Shown here in pieces: positions 14,537 through 21,671 of a stretch of DNA of 24,125 bases. Every line of letters begins with the position of its first letter. The stretch's first letter is position 1. A model generated the notes under the pieces. That model saw nothing but the letters and a program-made list of their open reading frames with translations. It did no database searches and was not told the DNA's origin. The stretch spans positions 1 to 24,125 of the forward strand of contig JAEZHY010000210.1 in NCBI GenBank assembly GCA_023416335.1. Reading direction: 5' to 3'. Both the position numbers and the translations under genes were made by a program. This DNA comes from Pseudomonadota bacterium. Lineage in GTDB: Bacteria > Desulfobacterota > Syntrophobacteria > Syntrophobacterales > Syntrophobacteraceae.

Positions 14537-14545
14537 TGTTATAAT
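14537..14545 (+). promoter_or_regulatory. Extended -10 promoter before selD
   Basis: TGTTATAAT is a perfect extended -10 element (TGnTATAAT). No good -35 lies 17 bases upstream, which extended -10 promoters do not need. Transcription would start near 14552, about 47 bases before the selD ATG. Confidence 0.45.
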
Positions 14546-14598
14546 GAGTTCGGCCTGTTTTAACTTTCCCGGGCAATCGCCAACTCAGAAGGACGCTC

Positions 14599-15651
14599 AT
14601 GCTGAATTTTGGTAAAAAGAAAACTCTAACCGGACTCGCAAGGACTTGCGGCTGAGCAGCGAAAATTGGTCCGACAGTTCTGTCGGACGCTTTGCAGGGC
14701 ATACCTGCATCCACCGATTCGAATCTGCTCGTAGGGTTTGAAACGAGCGACGATGCCGCCGTGTACCGTGTTACAGATGAAATCGCCGTAATTTCAACCG
14801 TCGATTTCATTACTCCGCCGGTAGATGATCCGGTCTGGTTCGGACGGATTGCCGCAGCCAATTCCCTCTCAGACATTTACGCGATGGGGGGCCGCCCGCT
14901 CACTGCGTTGAACCTGATCATGTTCCCCTCCAAGGTTCTGGGCCTCGACATCCTTCAGGGGATTCTCAAGGGGGGGTACGAAAAAGTCGTAGAGGCCGGC
15001 GCCTGTCTAGCGGGTGGGCATTCGGTCGATGACGAAGAGCCAAAGTACGGCCTCGCTGTTACTGGCGTCGTTTCTCCGGATAAGGTCCTGACGAACTCCG
15101 GAGTCCGTGCCGGAGATGCGTTGGTCCTTACAAAGCCGATCGGCACCGGTGTTCTGTTCAATGCCTGCCGCTCCGGAAAGTTGCCGTGGAAGGACCTGGA
15201 ACCCGTCCTTTCGAAAATCGCTGCGCTGAACCGCTACGCCCTTGAAACCGCACTATCTTTCGGACTGCACGCCTGCACGGACATAACGGGTTTCGGGATC
15301 CTCGGTCATACCCTCGAAATGGCCAAAGGCAGCGCCTTGCGCATCGACCTTCATCACAAGTCCCTGCCAATCTATCCCAATGCTCTCGAAATGTATCGCA
15401 AAGGGGAAACCACCGGGAGCAACAAAGCAAATCGCCAACTGCTTTCCGGCCGGCTCGAATTGTCCGTGCATCTCTCCCCGGAGCAGGAAGAGATTCTATA
15501 TGACCCGCAAACATCGGGTGGACTGCTTTTTGCTCTCCCGGCATCCGAAGGTGACTCCCTTGTTCAGGCACTCAGAAGCGCCGGCATCGGGGAAGCCGCA
15601 TTAATCGGTGAAGCCTCCGCGAGCACGAATCCCGGAATACGCCTTGTTTAA
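14599..15651 (+). CDS. selD: SelD, selenide, water dikinase, itself a selenoprotein (TGA = Sec19)
   Basis: SelD makes selenophosphate from selenide and ATP for selenocysteine and selenouridine synthesis. The 350-residue frame from the ATG at 14599 contains an in-frame TGA at 14653-14655 within T-C-G-U-A-A-K, the place where SelD has its catalytic Cys or Sec followed by the essential Lys (K22). Beyond it come VGFETSDDAAVYRV, STVDFITPPVDDPVWFGRIAAANSLSDIYAMGG, LAGGHSVDDEEPKYGLAVTG, TDITGFGILGHTLEMAKGS and DPQTSGGLLFAL, all SelD hallmarks. A SECIS-like hairpin follows the TGA. Pipelines that read TGA as stop would begin the gene near 14692 and lose the active site. It lies 149 bases after the nucleotidyltransferase and has its own promoter candidate. 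Confidence 0.95.
14669..14688 (+). promoter_or_regulatory. SECIS-like hairpin for Sec insertion in selD
   Basis: GTCCGACA (14669-14676) and TGTCGGAC (14681-14688) form a perfect 8-base stem with loop GTTC, which contains the G-U expected in bacterial SECIS loops. The loop starts 21 bases after the TGA, within the usual bacterial distance. Partial outer pairing exists between GCGAAA upstream and TTTGC downstream. Confidence 0.8.
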
Positions 15652-15662
15652 GACGCCCCGAA

Positions 15663-15705
15663 TTAAGATCCCGGCCCACTCCGTTTGGGCGTGCCGGGAT
15701 CTTAA
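15663..15705 (+). terminator. Large perfect hairpin after selD, terminator-like
   Basis: TTAAGATCCCGGC (15663-15675) and GCCGGGATCTTAA (15693-15705) form a perfect 13-base stem with a 17-base loop, 12 bases after the selD stop. No T tract follows, so it may end transcription with help or protect the 3-prime end of the mRNA. Confidence 0.55.
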
Positions 15706-15836
15706 ACATAGAACCTGCCTATCCGCGTCATAGATAATTATCGTATTATTCAATTTGACTTACCCGCAAAATCCTTCCATTTTGTTACACGGCTCTATTT
15801 TCCCGGATTTACAATCTTTCTCAGACTGTGACTGTA

Positions 15837-16322
15837 ATGTTCATTCAGAGAATTCTCTTTCATTCCCCCTGGTTGTACCGATCCGTAAGGGTTGTGCTCG
15901 GGGGCGTTTTCGTCATTGCCGGAGCCGGCAAATTAATGGACCCGCGCGCCTTCGCGAGGCTCATCTCTGCTTACGGTTTACTGCCTGAGGAGCTTCTCGT
16001 CCCCGTGGCCATCGGACTTCCAATAATTGAAGTGCTGGCCGGCGCAGGTCTATTGCTCGATGTCCGCTGCAGCCATAAGGTGATTTTCGCTCTTCTGGCA
16101 GGCTTTCTGATCATCCTTGGCTATGCGATTCTCAATGAGATGGATATTGACTGCGGCTGCTTTAGCACTGAGGAAATTCACCAGCAAAACAGCCTTCATC
16201 AGGCATTTGTGCGCGATCTCCTCATGCTGGCTGCATCTTTCTACCTTTTATATCGGCAACGCTTTCAGAGTCGTTTTGAAGCTGCATACAGTTGTCAACG
16301 GATTAAGGAGGAGGGGGTTTAA
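15837..16322 (+). CDS. MauE/DoxX-like integral membrane protein
   Basis: A 161-residue protein with four hydrophobic helices: about 16-32 (VRVVLGGVFVIAGAGKLMDP), 54-76, 82-100 and 126-140. The segment GVFVIAGAGKLMDPRAFARLISAYGLLP and the CGC motif after helix three (C106, C108 in DIDCGCFS) are typical of the MauE-like group, which acts in thiol-disulfide chemistry outside the cytoplasmic membrane. The start is uncertain: ATG 15837 is used, and an in-frame GTG at 15828 is the alternative; neither has a good ribosome binding site. The stop codon is one base before the start of the exported rhodanese gene, so the two are almost certainly co-translated. Confidence 0.8.
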   Translation: MFIQRILFHSPWLYRSVRVVLGGVFVIAGAGKLMDPRAFARLISAYGLLPEELLVPVAIGLPIIEVLAGAGLLLDVRCSHKVIFALLAGFLIILGYAILNEMDIDCGCFSTEEIHQQNSLHQAFVRDLLMLAASFYLLYRQRFQSRFEAAYSCQRIKEEGV

Positions 16323-16323
16323 A

Positions 16324-16839
16324 ATGGGTGTGAAATACGGTTGGATGACTTTACTACTCGCAGGATTGATTACCTTTGGCATGTACGGCAATGCCTGTGC
16401 GCTCGACTGGGGAACCAAGGAAACGGATACTGAAAAACTCGCGGTCCAGTTTGCAAAGCAAGTGAAAGCAGGCGGGTACGAGATTCTGACTACCGAAGAA
16501 CTCAAGGCACTGATCGACAAGAAGGAACCCATGCTCATAGTCGATACAATGCCCTATGAGGACAGCTACAAGAAGAATCATATTCCCGGGGCGGTACAGA
16601 TCGAGTTTCCCGTCGAAGACATGCCTCAACTGGACGAGGCAAAGAAAGCCGCCCTTGAAAAACTCCTCGGGTCGGACAAAGCCCGCAAGATCGTTTTTTA
16701 CTGCGGATTCACCAAATGCGGCCGAAGCCATAACGCCGCAAAATGGGCCAAGGTACTTGGCTATACAAACGTCTATCGTCACCCGGGCGGCATAAAGGCA
16801 TGGCATGAAGCAGGCTACCCTGTTGAGGCGACCAAATAG
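16324..16839 (+). CDS. Exported rhodanese-domain protein
   Basis: A 171-residue protein with a signal peptide (MGVKYGWMTLLLAGLITFGMYGNACA, cleavage likely after 26) and one rhodanese domain from about 52 to 170. The domain has VDTMPYEDSYKKNHIPGAVQIEFP and the active-site loop CGFTKCGRSHNAAKWA, so C127 is the catalytic cysteine and C132 a second cysteine close by. Rhodaneses move sulfane sulfur; here the action would be periplasmic. The ATG has a very strong AAGGAGGAGGGGG region upstream and lies one base after the MauE-like gene. The pair suggests sulfur or disulfide transfer between the membrane protein and the rhodanese, which is inference. A long terminator hairpin follows. Confidence 0.88.
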   Translation: MGVKYGWMTLLLAGLITFGMYGNACALDWGTKETDTEKLAVQFAKQVKAGGYEILTTEELKALIDKKEPMLIVDTMPYEDSYKKNHIPGAVQIEFPVEDMPQLDEAKKAALEKLLGSDKARKIVFYCGFTKCGRSHNAAKWAKVLGYTNVYRHPGGIKAWHEAGYPVEATK

Positions 16840-16890
16840 AGCCGTGTATTCCGTCCCGCGTCAGCTTTAGCCAAATCGATCTTTTTCAAG

Positions 16891-16957
16891 CCTGTGCGTG
16901 AGGGTCCGCTCACATGGCGCAGCCTCCGGGGTAAGGGGGCCCTCTGCACAGGTTTTT
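16891..16957 (+). terminator. Long structured intrinsic terminator
   Basis: CCTGTGC (16891-16897) pairs with GCACAGG (16946-16952) and GAGGG (16900-16904) with CCCTC (16940-16944), followed at once by five T (16953-16957). The 35-base apical region is GC-rich and may fold further. It lies 52 bases after the rhodanese stop. Confidence 0.75.
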
Positions 16958-17019
16958 CCCTGATTATTCTGTTTCACAGAGTCGCCGTTCCATTCCCTTA
17001 AAACCTCTTCTCCCCCAAA

Positions 17020-17169
17020 TTATTTTGAGGCAGCCTGATATACGAGCTTCTCATGATGCCTCACCAGCAAAAATCTCTGGAAATTCCGTTCCTTCAACTG
17101 TAAACTGTCGTTATTGGTAGAAACTTCAGTGCCCTGCAACTCCACCTCCACTTCGGGGTAGTTTTCCAT
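17020..17169 (-). CDS. Small 49-residue protein of unknown function, divergent from the sigma-54 activator
   Basis: On the minus strand GGGAGGACGG is followed by the ATG at 17169 and 49 codons ending in TAA at 17020. The product starts [20 protein letters not shown], is acidic at first and basic at the end ([13 protein letters not shown]), and has no signal peptide or membrane segment. I recognise no family. The very strong ribosome binding site, the clear intergenic location and the divergent layout, with 48 bases between the two start codons, make it a probable real gene. It could share control with the regulator gene at 17218. Confidence 0.6.
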   Translation of the reverse strand: MENYPEVEVELQGTEVSTNNDSLQLKERNFQRFLLVRHHEKLVYQAASK

Positions 17170-17217
17170 CCGTCCTCCCTTCCATTCCAGTCCGGTCTCA
17201 CATACCCCGATCGATTG

Positions 17218-18963
17218 ATGGAAATTTCCATGGAATCGAATGAAACATTGAGCGGCGACGTTACTGTTTTGCAGTCTATCCTCGACTCGATTGCAAATGG
17301 CGTGATAGCCATCGATTGCGACGGCAAAATCCTCGTGTTCAATGAAGCATCGGCACGCCTCCTGAACGTCCCCAAACACCACGCCCTCGGCAAACACATC
17401 CTGGCAGTAATTCCCAATGCCGGACTTGTAAACGTTCTGAGGACCAGGAAGCCGGAAATGGGAAGCAGACAGGTTATAGGTCGGCGCACCGTCCTCACCA
17501 ATCGTTCGCCAATCCTTTCGAAAGGGAAAATGATCGGCGCGGTTTCCGTGTTCCAGGACATTACCGAACTGGAAAAGATTTCGCGAGAACTTGATTCTAC
17601 AAAGACTATAGTGCGGACTCTCGAAGCAGTTCTCGCCGGATCCGGCGAATGGATGGTGGTGGTGGATGCCAACGGCATCATAACGATGATGAGCGAGGCC
17701 TATGCCGAGTTTAATGGCGTTACCGTCTCCCAGGCCATCGGCAAGCATGTTACGGAAGTCATCGAAAACACCAGGATGCATATCGTTGCCCACACGGGCA
17801 CGGCTGAACTGGGCGAAAAGCAGATGATCCGCGGACGCGAGGTTATTGTCAACCGGATCCCTTTGACCGATGGAGATCGCATTGTCGGTTCTTACGGCCG
17901 TGTCGTATTCAAAGACATGGAACAGCTATGGGAACTTGCAGCAAAACTCAAAGTGCTCGAGTCAAAGATAAAATACTATGAAAACGAACTTACTCAACTG
18001 CGGGGAGCGCGCTACACGCTGGCAAGCATCATCGGTTCCGGCCAGGCAATAAGCGCTGCGAAGCTCCAGGCGCTGAAAGCCGGGCGAACCGATTCGACAG
18101 TGCTGCTTCTGGGCGAAACCGGCACCGGCAAAGAACTTTTTGCTCATGCGATCCATGCTGCCGGACAAAGACGAAGCGGGCCCTTTATAAAAATCAATTG
18201 TGCCGCGGTCCCCGCCGAACTGCTGGAATCGGAACTCTTCGGATATGAAGAAGGTGCCTTCACCGGTGCAAAGAAAGGAGGCAAACCCGGCAAATTCGAA
18301 CTTGCCCAAGGCGGGACACTGTTCCTTGACGAGATCGGTGATATGCCGCCCGCAATGCAGGTCAAGTTGCTCAGAGTGCTCCAGGAAAGGGAGTTGGAAC
18401 GAGTCGGAGGGACTTTCACGCGTCCGGTCGATATTCGTATCATCGCAGCCACGGGAAAGTCGCCGGAAGAACTTGTAAACACCGGGCAATTCCGCAGGGA
18501 CCTTTACTATCGGATAAATGTGATCCCGATACATGTTCCGCCTCTGCGAAGCCGCCGCGAGGACGTCGAAGCCATCGCGGAACATTTTCTTACAGAACTC
18601 GCAAGGGACGCAGGCGAACCTAAGAGGACGCTCTCGCCGCAGTTTTTGTCGATTCTCAGATCATACGACTGGCCCGGAAATGTCAGGGAACTTCAAAATG
18701 CCCTGGAGCGGGCAGTCGCCCTGACCCGAGAGGCCACGCTGATGCCGGAGCATGCTCCGGAGTACCTCGCACGCTCTGTCCCAGGCCTTCAGAGCTTGAT
18801 TTCTCCGGGAAGCCTCGCCTGCATAAAAGCCGAGGCCGAGCGAAAGGCCATTTTGGCCGCACTTGATGCCGCTGCAGGGAACAAATCCCTTGCGGCCAGG
18901 CTGTTGAAGATTCATCGAGTCAAATTATACGAAAAGATGAAGAGGCACGGGATTACCCGATGA
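17218..18963 (+). CDS. Sigma-54-dependent transcriptional activator with two PAS domains
   Basis: A 581-residue enhancer-binding protein. PAS domain one spans about 15-120 ([28 protein letters not shown]) and PAS two about 130-235 ([27 protein letters not shown]). A short coiled coil (237-264) leads to the AAA+ domain: Walker A GETGTGKE (299-306), the sigma-54 contact loop GAFTGA (346-351), Walker B LFLDEIGD (368-375), then [10 protein letters not shown] and the WPGNVREL segment. A Fis-type helix-turn-helix occupies about 540-578. No receiver domain is present, so it senses a ligand or redox state by PAS rather than phosphorylation. Starts at TTG 17215 or ATG 17230 are also possible. It lies just upstream of the TRAP operon on the same strand and is its likely activator (inference). 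Confidence 0.93.
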   Translation: MEISMESNETLSGDVTVLQSILDSIANGVIAIDCDGKILVFNEASARLLNVPKHHALGKHILAVIPNAGLVNVLRTRKPEMGSRQVIGRRTVLTNRSPILSKGKMIGAVSVFQDITELEKISRELDSTKTIVRTLEAVLAGSGEWMVVVDANGIITMMSEAYAEFNGVTVSQAIGKHVTEVIENTRMHIVAHTGTAELGEKQMIRGREVIVNRIPLTDGDRIVGSYGRVVFKDMEQLWELAAKLKVLESKIKYYENELTQLRGARYTLASIIGSGQAISAAKLQALKAGRTDSTVLLLGETGTGKELFAHAIHAAGQRRSGPFIKINCAAVPAELLESELFGYEEGAFTGAKKGGKPGKFELAQGGTLFLDEIGDMPPAMQVKLLRVLQERELERVGGTFTRPVDIRIIAATGKSPEELVNTGQFRRDLYYRINVIPIHVPPLRSRREDVEAIAEHFLTELARDAGEPKRTLSPQFLSILRSYDWPGNVRELQNALERAVALTREATLMPEHAPEYLARSVPGLQSLISPGSLACIKAEAERKAILAALDAAAGNKSLAARLLKIHRVKLYEKMKRHGITR

Positions 18964-19004
18964 GGGGCCGGATCGATGCCACGCATTACTGATTGCCCAC
19001 GAAC

Positions 19005-19037
19005 ACCTTGAGCAATTTCGCTTGAATTACTCAAGGT
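19005..19037. repeat. Hairpin after the activator gene
   Basis: ACCTTGAG (19005-19012) pairs with CTCAAGGT (19030-19037), with further AATT-AATT pairing inside. No T tract follows. It lies 42 bases after the activator stop codon. Confidence 0.5.
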
Positions 19038-19122
19038 CGAAATATCTACCGGCAAAAGACGCTCCATTGCTTTGCGGGATGGCCAAAGGGAATATGGGGA
19101 TCTTGCCAACCGGTAATATGAC

Positions 19123-19140
19123 ATTGGACCAAGGTCCAAT
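19123..19140. repeat. Palindrome ATTGGACC-AA-GGTCCAAT
   Basis: A perfect 8-base inverted repeat with a two-base centre, the form of a dimeric protein-binding site. No nearby gene start explains it. Confidence 0.45.
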
Positions 19141-19201
19141 TGCGCTCGCGGGAACAGTGTGATTATCCTGATACCGGTGGCGAATCGTTTACATATCAAA
19201 C

Positions 19202-19238
19202 TGAAGGCGCCGGAAATATTCGGCGCCTTCACCTTTTT
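19202..19238 (+). terminator. Intrinsic terminator
   Basis: TGAAGGCGCCG (19202-19212) and CGGCGCCTTCA (19221-19231) form a perfect 11-base stem with an 8-base loop, followed by CC and five T. It probably ends the activator transcript, 240 bases after its stop codon, leaving a long structured 3-prime region. Confidence 0.85.
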
Positions 19239-19430
19239 CAACAATCCGGCATTGTCATCCTTCCCAACTTCTTTTTAACCTGCCCCAGCGACTCTCCATA
19301 ATCTGTCATTCAACGCGCAAATCCTTATTGAAGTATTCAATCAATTACTCGCCAACAATAGCTCTCATCTATCTATTTACTGGGACAGATCAGGGCACAA
19401 TTCGCACAAGTTTGCTCGCCCGATTCGGTC

Positions 19431-19450
19431 ACAGTCTCCCAGGAGACTGT
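19431..19450. repeat. Palindrome ACAGTCTCC-CA-GGAGACTGT
   Basis: A perfect 9-base inverted repeat with a two-base centre. The flanks (GTC and CAC) extend the similarity imperfectly. It could be a regulator site or a small hairpin. Confidence 0.5.
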
Positions 19451-19526
19451 CACACTCAAATAGTGAATTTAAGAGCAATAAAAAAGGAACGAGATGGTTG
19501 GACTAATTCCACAACTGCGAAGAATT

Positions 19527-19568
19527 TTGTTGACAACCCTCCCGGATTGGTAATAGGATTGTTAACAA
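19527..19568. promoter_or_regulatory. Two TTGTTnACAA sites, candidate activator-binding sites
   Basis: TTGTTGACAA (19527-19536) and TTGTTAACAA (19559-19568) start 32 bases apart, three helical turns. The second is the core of the perfect palindrome GATTGTTAACAATC (19557-19570). Paired palindromes on the same helix face are typical upstream sites of sigma-54 activators. The assignment to the PAS-type activator encoded next door is inference. Confidence 0.4.
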
Positions 19569-19624
19569 TCTTGATAAACATCCGAATGCACTACATGCCA
19601 CAGCTACCGGATGAGCCTCTCCGG

Positions 19625-19781
19625 AAGCGAAGTGCCCCCTTCCAGGAAGCTTTGGGCGGTTCGCTTGCAGGGAGTAAGATTGACGGCTTCCCGACGGGCC
19701 GACCTTGCCGCCGTGAAGCCCTTTACAACGATCCTTCACATCCGGCCATTCCCTGCCGGCAGCAGGGAACACCAGCCGGAT
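19625..19781. ncRNA. Cluster of hairpins, possible structured RNA
   Basis: Stems found by eye, in order: AAGCGAA (19625-19631) with TTCGCTT (19660-19666); GGCTTC with GAAGCC around 19685-19720; GTGAAG (19713-19718) with CTTCAC (19734-19739), an alternative to the previous one; ATCCGGC (19740-19746) with GCCGGAT (19775-19781), enclosing TTCCCTGC (19749-19756) with GCAGGGAA (19762-19769). It matches no riboswitch or RNA class I know. It may be a small RNA, a leader structure or a degenerate repeat element. Confidence 0.35.
19654..19669 (+). promoter_or_regulatory. Weak sigma-54 promoter candidate for the TRAP operon
   Basis: GGGCGGT, four bases, TTGCA has the exact GG-N10-GC spacing, with a perfect -12 element (TTGCA) but only GGC of the -24 element (TGGCACG). 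Transcription would start near 19680. The two TTGTTnACAA sites would then be centred near -148 and -116, the usual place for activator sites. It lies inside a hairpin arm, so chance is possible. Confidence 0.25.
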
Positions 19782-19922
19782 ATCGCGGTACTCAGTAGCC
19801 CGTCAGTTTGGGCATGCATGCCGCTTACCCTTCTTCGTCAGAGTTTGTATCGAGTTCTTGACCCAATCTTTTGCAGGTTCATGAAAATAAGCTGTTCCAG
19901 GGCAGCGGAAAAGGATTGAACC

Positions 19923-20045
19923 ATGAAAAAAAGGAAGCATTGCCCGATCGCGGTCGAACGCCTTACACGCAAAGGGTGTTTTGGCAGGCGGGAGCACCGT
20001 GAGGGCGGTAGTCTATCTTCAGTAGCTTCTTTGGTGGAACACTAA
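19923..20045 (+). CDS. Possible 40-residue leader ORF before dctP
   Basis: An ATG at 19923 with AAGGATT about eight bases upstream opens 40 codons, MKKRKHCPIAVERLTRKGCF and on, very basic with two cysteines, ending 30 bases before dctP. No family is recognised. It may be a leader peptide or chance. Confidence 0.2.
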   Translation: MKKRKHCPIAVERLTRKGCFGRREHREGGSLSSVASLVEH

Positions 20046-20075
20046 CGTATCTAACCTTGCACGGAGGGGAACAAA

Positions 20076-21086
20076 ATGAAGAGTAGTCACAGGTCTATTT
20101 TAACGGTCTTTGCGCTTCTGAGTTTCTTTATCTTTGCGGCTGCCGTCAGTGCCAATGCCGCTGAATTCAGAATCCGCGTAGCCAACTGCGTTGCCGCTGA
20201 CCATTCATGGGGCAGGGCATCAGAGTTTTTCAAACAGGAAGTTGAAAAAGCGTCCAACGGCAGGATATCCGTCGAAGTTCACCATGCCGGCGCTCTTGGC
20301 AAAGTTCGCGAGACCATGGAAATGGTCCAGATGGGAACACTGGAAACGGCTCTCGGCGGCGTAGCCAACTACCAGCGTACTGTGCCCGAACTCGGGATCA
20401 CAGTTCTTCCGTATCTCTGGAAAGACCTCAAGACCCAATTGGCGGTTCTTCAGGGTCCCCTGGGAGAAGAACTCAACCAGAGAATGCTGAAGGCGGGCAT
20501 CCACAACCTCGGATTCTGGGACAACGGCTTCAGGAACATCTCCAACAGCAAGAGACCCATCCAGACCATCGACGATTTGAAGGGCATCAAAATCAGAACT
20601 CTTCCCAACCCTGTACACACTGCCTTCTTCAAGGCATGTGGCGCAGCCCCTACACCTATGGACTGGGTTGAACTTTTCGAGGCCCTGAGAAGCGGCGTTG
20701 TTGACGGACAGGAAAACCCGCCCGCAATGACCTACACCTCGAAGATGTACGAAGTGCAGAAGTTTTACTCCCTTACCGGTCACTTCAATGAAGTCGGCGC
20801 TTTCATCATGAGCAATATCTTCTACAAGAAACTCCCGGATGACCTCAAGAAAGTGGTTGATGACGCCGCCAAAAAGACGGTGGCCTGGCAGTGGGTCGAA
20901 AATGAAAAAGACAACCAGAAATACCTGGCGGAAATGGACAAAGCCGGTATGAAGGTGAACACCCTCCCCGAAGAGGAATTGGCAAAGTTCAGAAAGATTG
21001 CCCACGATCTTTATCCGGAAGCGGTTAAGGATTGCGGGAAAGACGGAAAGGAACTTCTGGAAAAGTTCGTAAAGGCTAACCAGTAG
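20076..21086 (+). CDS. dctP: TRAP transporter substrate-binding protein, DctP type
   Basis: A 336-residue periplasmic binding protein. The signal peptide is MKSSHRSILTVFALLSFFIF with cleavage after AANAA-like SANAA (about 29). The DctP family features are VHHAGALGKVRETMEMVQMGTLE (68-90), the conserved arginine R174 in GIKIRTLPNPVH that holds the carboxylate of the substrate, and GVVDGQENPPAMTY (207-220). The ligand is most likely an organic acid, but which one cannot be told. The ATG has a strong GGAGGGG site. An intrinsic terminator separates it from dctQ and dctM, probably giving an excess of the binding protein over the membrane parts. It lies 1.1 kb downstream of the PAS sigma-54 activator. 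Confidence 0.95.
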   Translation: MKSSHRSILTVFALLSFFIFAAAVSANAAEFRIRVANCVAADHSWGRASEFFKQEVEKASNGRISVEVHHAGALGKVRETMEMVQMGTLETALGGVANYQRTVPELGITVLPYLWKDLKTQLAVLQGPLGEELNQRMLKAGIHNLGFWDNGFRNISNSKRPIQTIDDLKGIKIRTLPNPVHTAFFKACGAAPTPMDWVELFEALRSGVVDGQENPPAMTYTSKMYEVQKFYSLTGHFNEVGAFIMSNIFYKKLPDDLKKVVDDAAKKTVAWQWVENEKDNQKYLAEMDKAGMKVNTLPEEELAKFRKIAHDLYPEAVKDCGKDGKELLEKFVKANQ

Positions 21087-21106
21087 TTGTGTAAGCAGGA
21101 ATGGGG

Positions 21107-21135
21107 GCAGGCCGCGTTAGTGGCCTGCCTTTTTT
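21107..21135 (+). terminator. Intrinsic terminator between dctP and dctQ
   Basis: GCAGGCC (21107-21113) and GGCCTGC (21122-21128) form a perfect 7-base stem with an 8-base loop, followed by C and six T. It lies 20 bases after dctP and 14 before dctQ, inside the operon, so it should lower dctQM expression relative to dctP. Confidence 0.85.
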
Positions 21136-21149
21136 GCAGGGGGGATGAG

Positions 21150-21671
21150 ATGTTCAGCGATATTCTAAACAAGATTATCAAATATGCGATGGTCTCGGTG
21201 CTCTCCATCATCACCGTGATGGTTTCCACTGAGGTAGTTTTGCGCTATTGCTTCGGGAAGACCCTTTATATAACCGAGGAATTCACCAGATACATGATGG
21301 TGTGGATGGTGTTTCTCGGCGCCGCCCTGGCAATCAAGGAGAATGCCCACAATCGCGTGGAGATCTTTCTCGTTCGGTTCCCCGGGAAATCCCGCTATCT
21401 TATGGGCCTCATCGGCCAACTGGCTTTTGCACTCTTCCTTGTCGTCCTGGTCATCCAGGGATGCTCCGTTCTTCCCATGCAGTTTGACCAAATCATCCCG
21501 ACCCTCGATATATCCATGTTCTGGTTCTATCTCGCTCTTCCGGTCGGCGGTGTGCTCATGATCATCAACCTGATACCGAAGATCTGGGAAAGCATTCTCA
21601 TACTAATGGGGAAACGCGAACCTGTGGAGGAAGTTGAGGAAATACCGGTGATAGATGGAGGCCTGTCATGA
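21150..21671 (+). CDS. dctQ: TRAP transporter small membrane subunit, DctQ type
   Basis: A 173-residue protein with four membrane helices: about 8-28, 44-62, 84-106 and 124-146. The family pattern TEEFTRYMMVWMVFLGAALAIKENAHNRVE, between helices one and two, is clear. DctQ supports DctM in sodium-driven uptake of the substrate delivered by DctP. The ATG at 21150 has GGGGGGATGAG upstream; an open frame back to 21087 runs through the terminator hairpin and is not used. The C-terminus is acidic (EEVEEIPVIDGG). The stop overlaps the start of dctM as ATGA, so the two are translationally coupled. Confidence 0.93.
   Translation: MFSDILNKIIKYAMVSVLSIITVMVSTEVVLRYCFGKTLYITEEFTRYMMVWMVFLGAALAIKENAHNRVEIFLVRFPGKSRYLMGLIGQLAFALFLVVLVIQGCSVLPMQFDQIIPTLDISMFWFYLALPVGGVLMIINLIPKIWESILILMGKREPVEEVEEIPVIDGGLS

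Larger units (their letters stand above)
18964..19922. other. Non-coding region rich in inverted repeats ahead of the TRAP operon
   Basis: No convincing gene lies here; the longest frames (for example 19328-19798 and 19611-19919) have no recognisable product, start without ribosome binding sites and overlap strong palindromes. The region holds a hairpin at 19005, a palindrome at 19123, a terminator at 19202, a palindrome at 19431, two TTGTTnACAA sites, a sigma-54 promoter candidate and a row of hairpins from 19625 to 19781, each listed separately. Confidence 0.6.

Noticed and set aside
15766..15810. TTGACT taken as the -35 of a promoter for the MauE-like gene
   Set aside because: No acceptable -10 element is found 15-19 bases downstream.
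17020..17793. Minus-strand frame of 257 residues into the activator gene
   Set aside because: Most of it is antisense to the PAS domains; only its last 49 codons have their own strong ribosome binding site and are kept as a small gene.
19600..19800. Cobalamin, Moco or c-di-GMP riboswitch before the TRAP operon
   Set aside because: The conserved cores of these riboswitches were looked for on both strands and are not present.
19811..19824. GG-N10-GC match read as a sigma-54 promoter
   Set aside because: It lacks the TT of the -12 element, and the core GGCATGCATGCC is simply a perfect palindrome, so the match is weak.
19328..19919. Open frames of 156 and 102 residues on the plus strand
   Set aside because: No family resemblance, no ribosome binding site, overlap with each other and with strong inverted repeats; judged to be chance frames.
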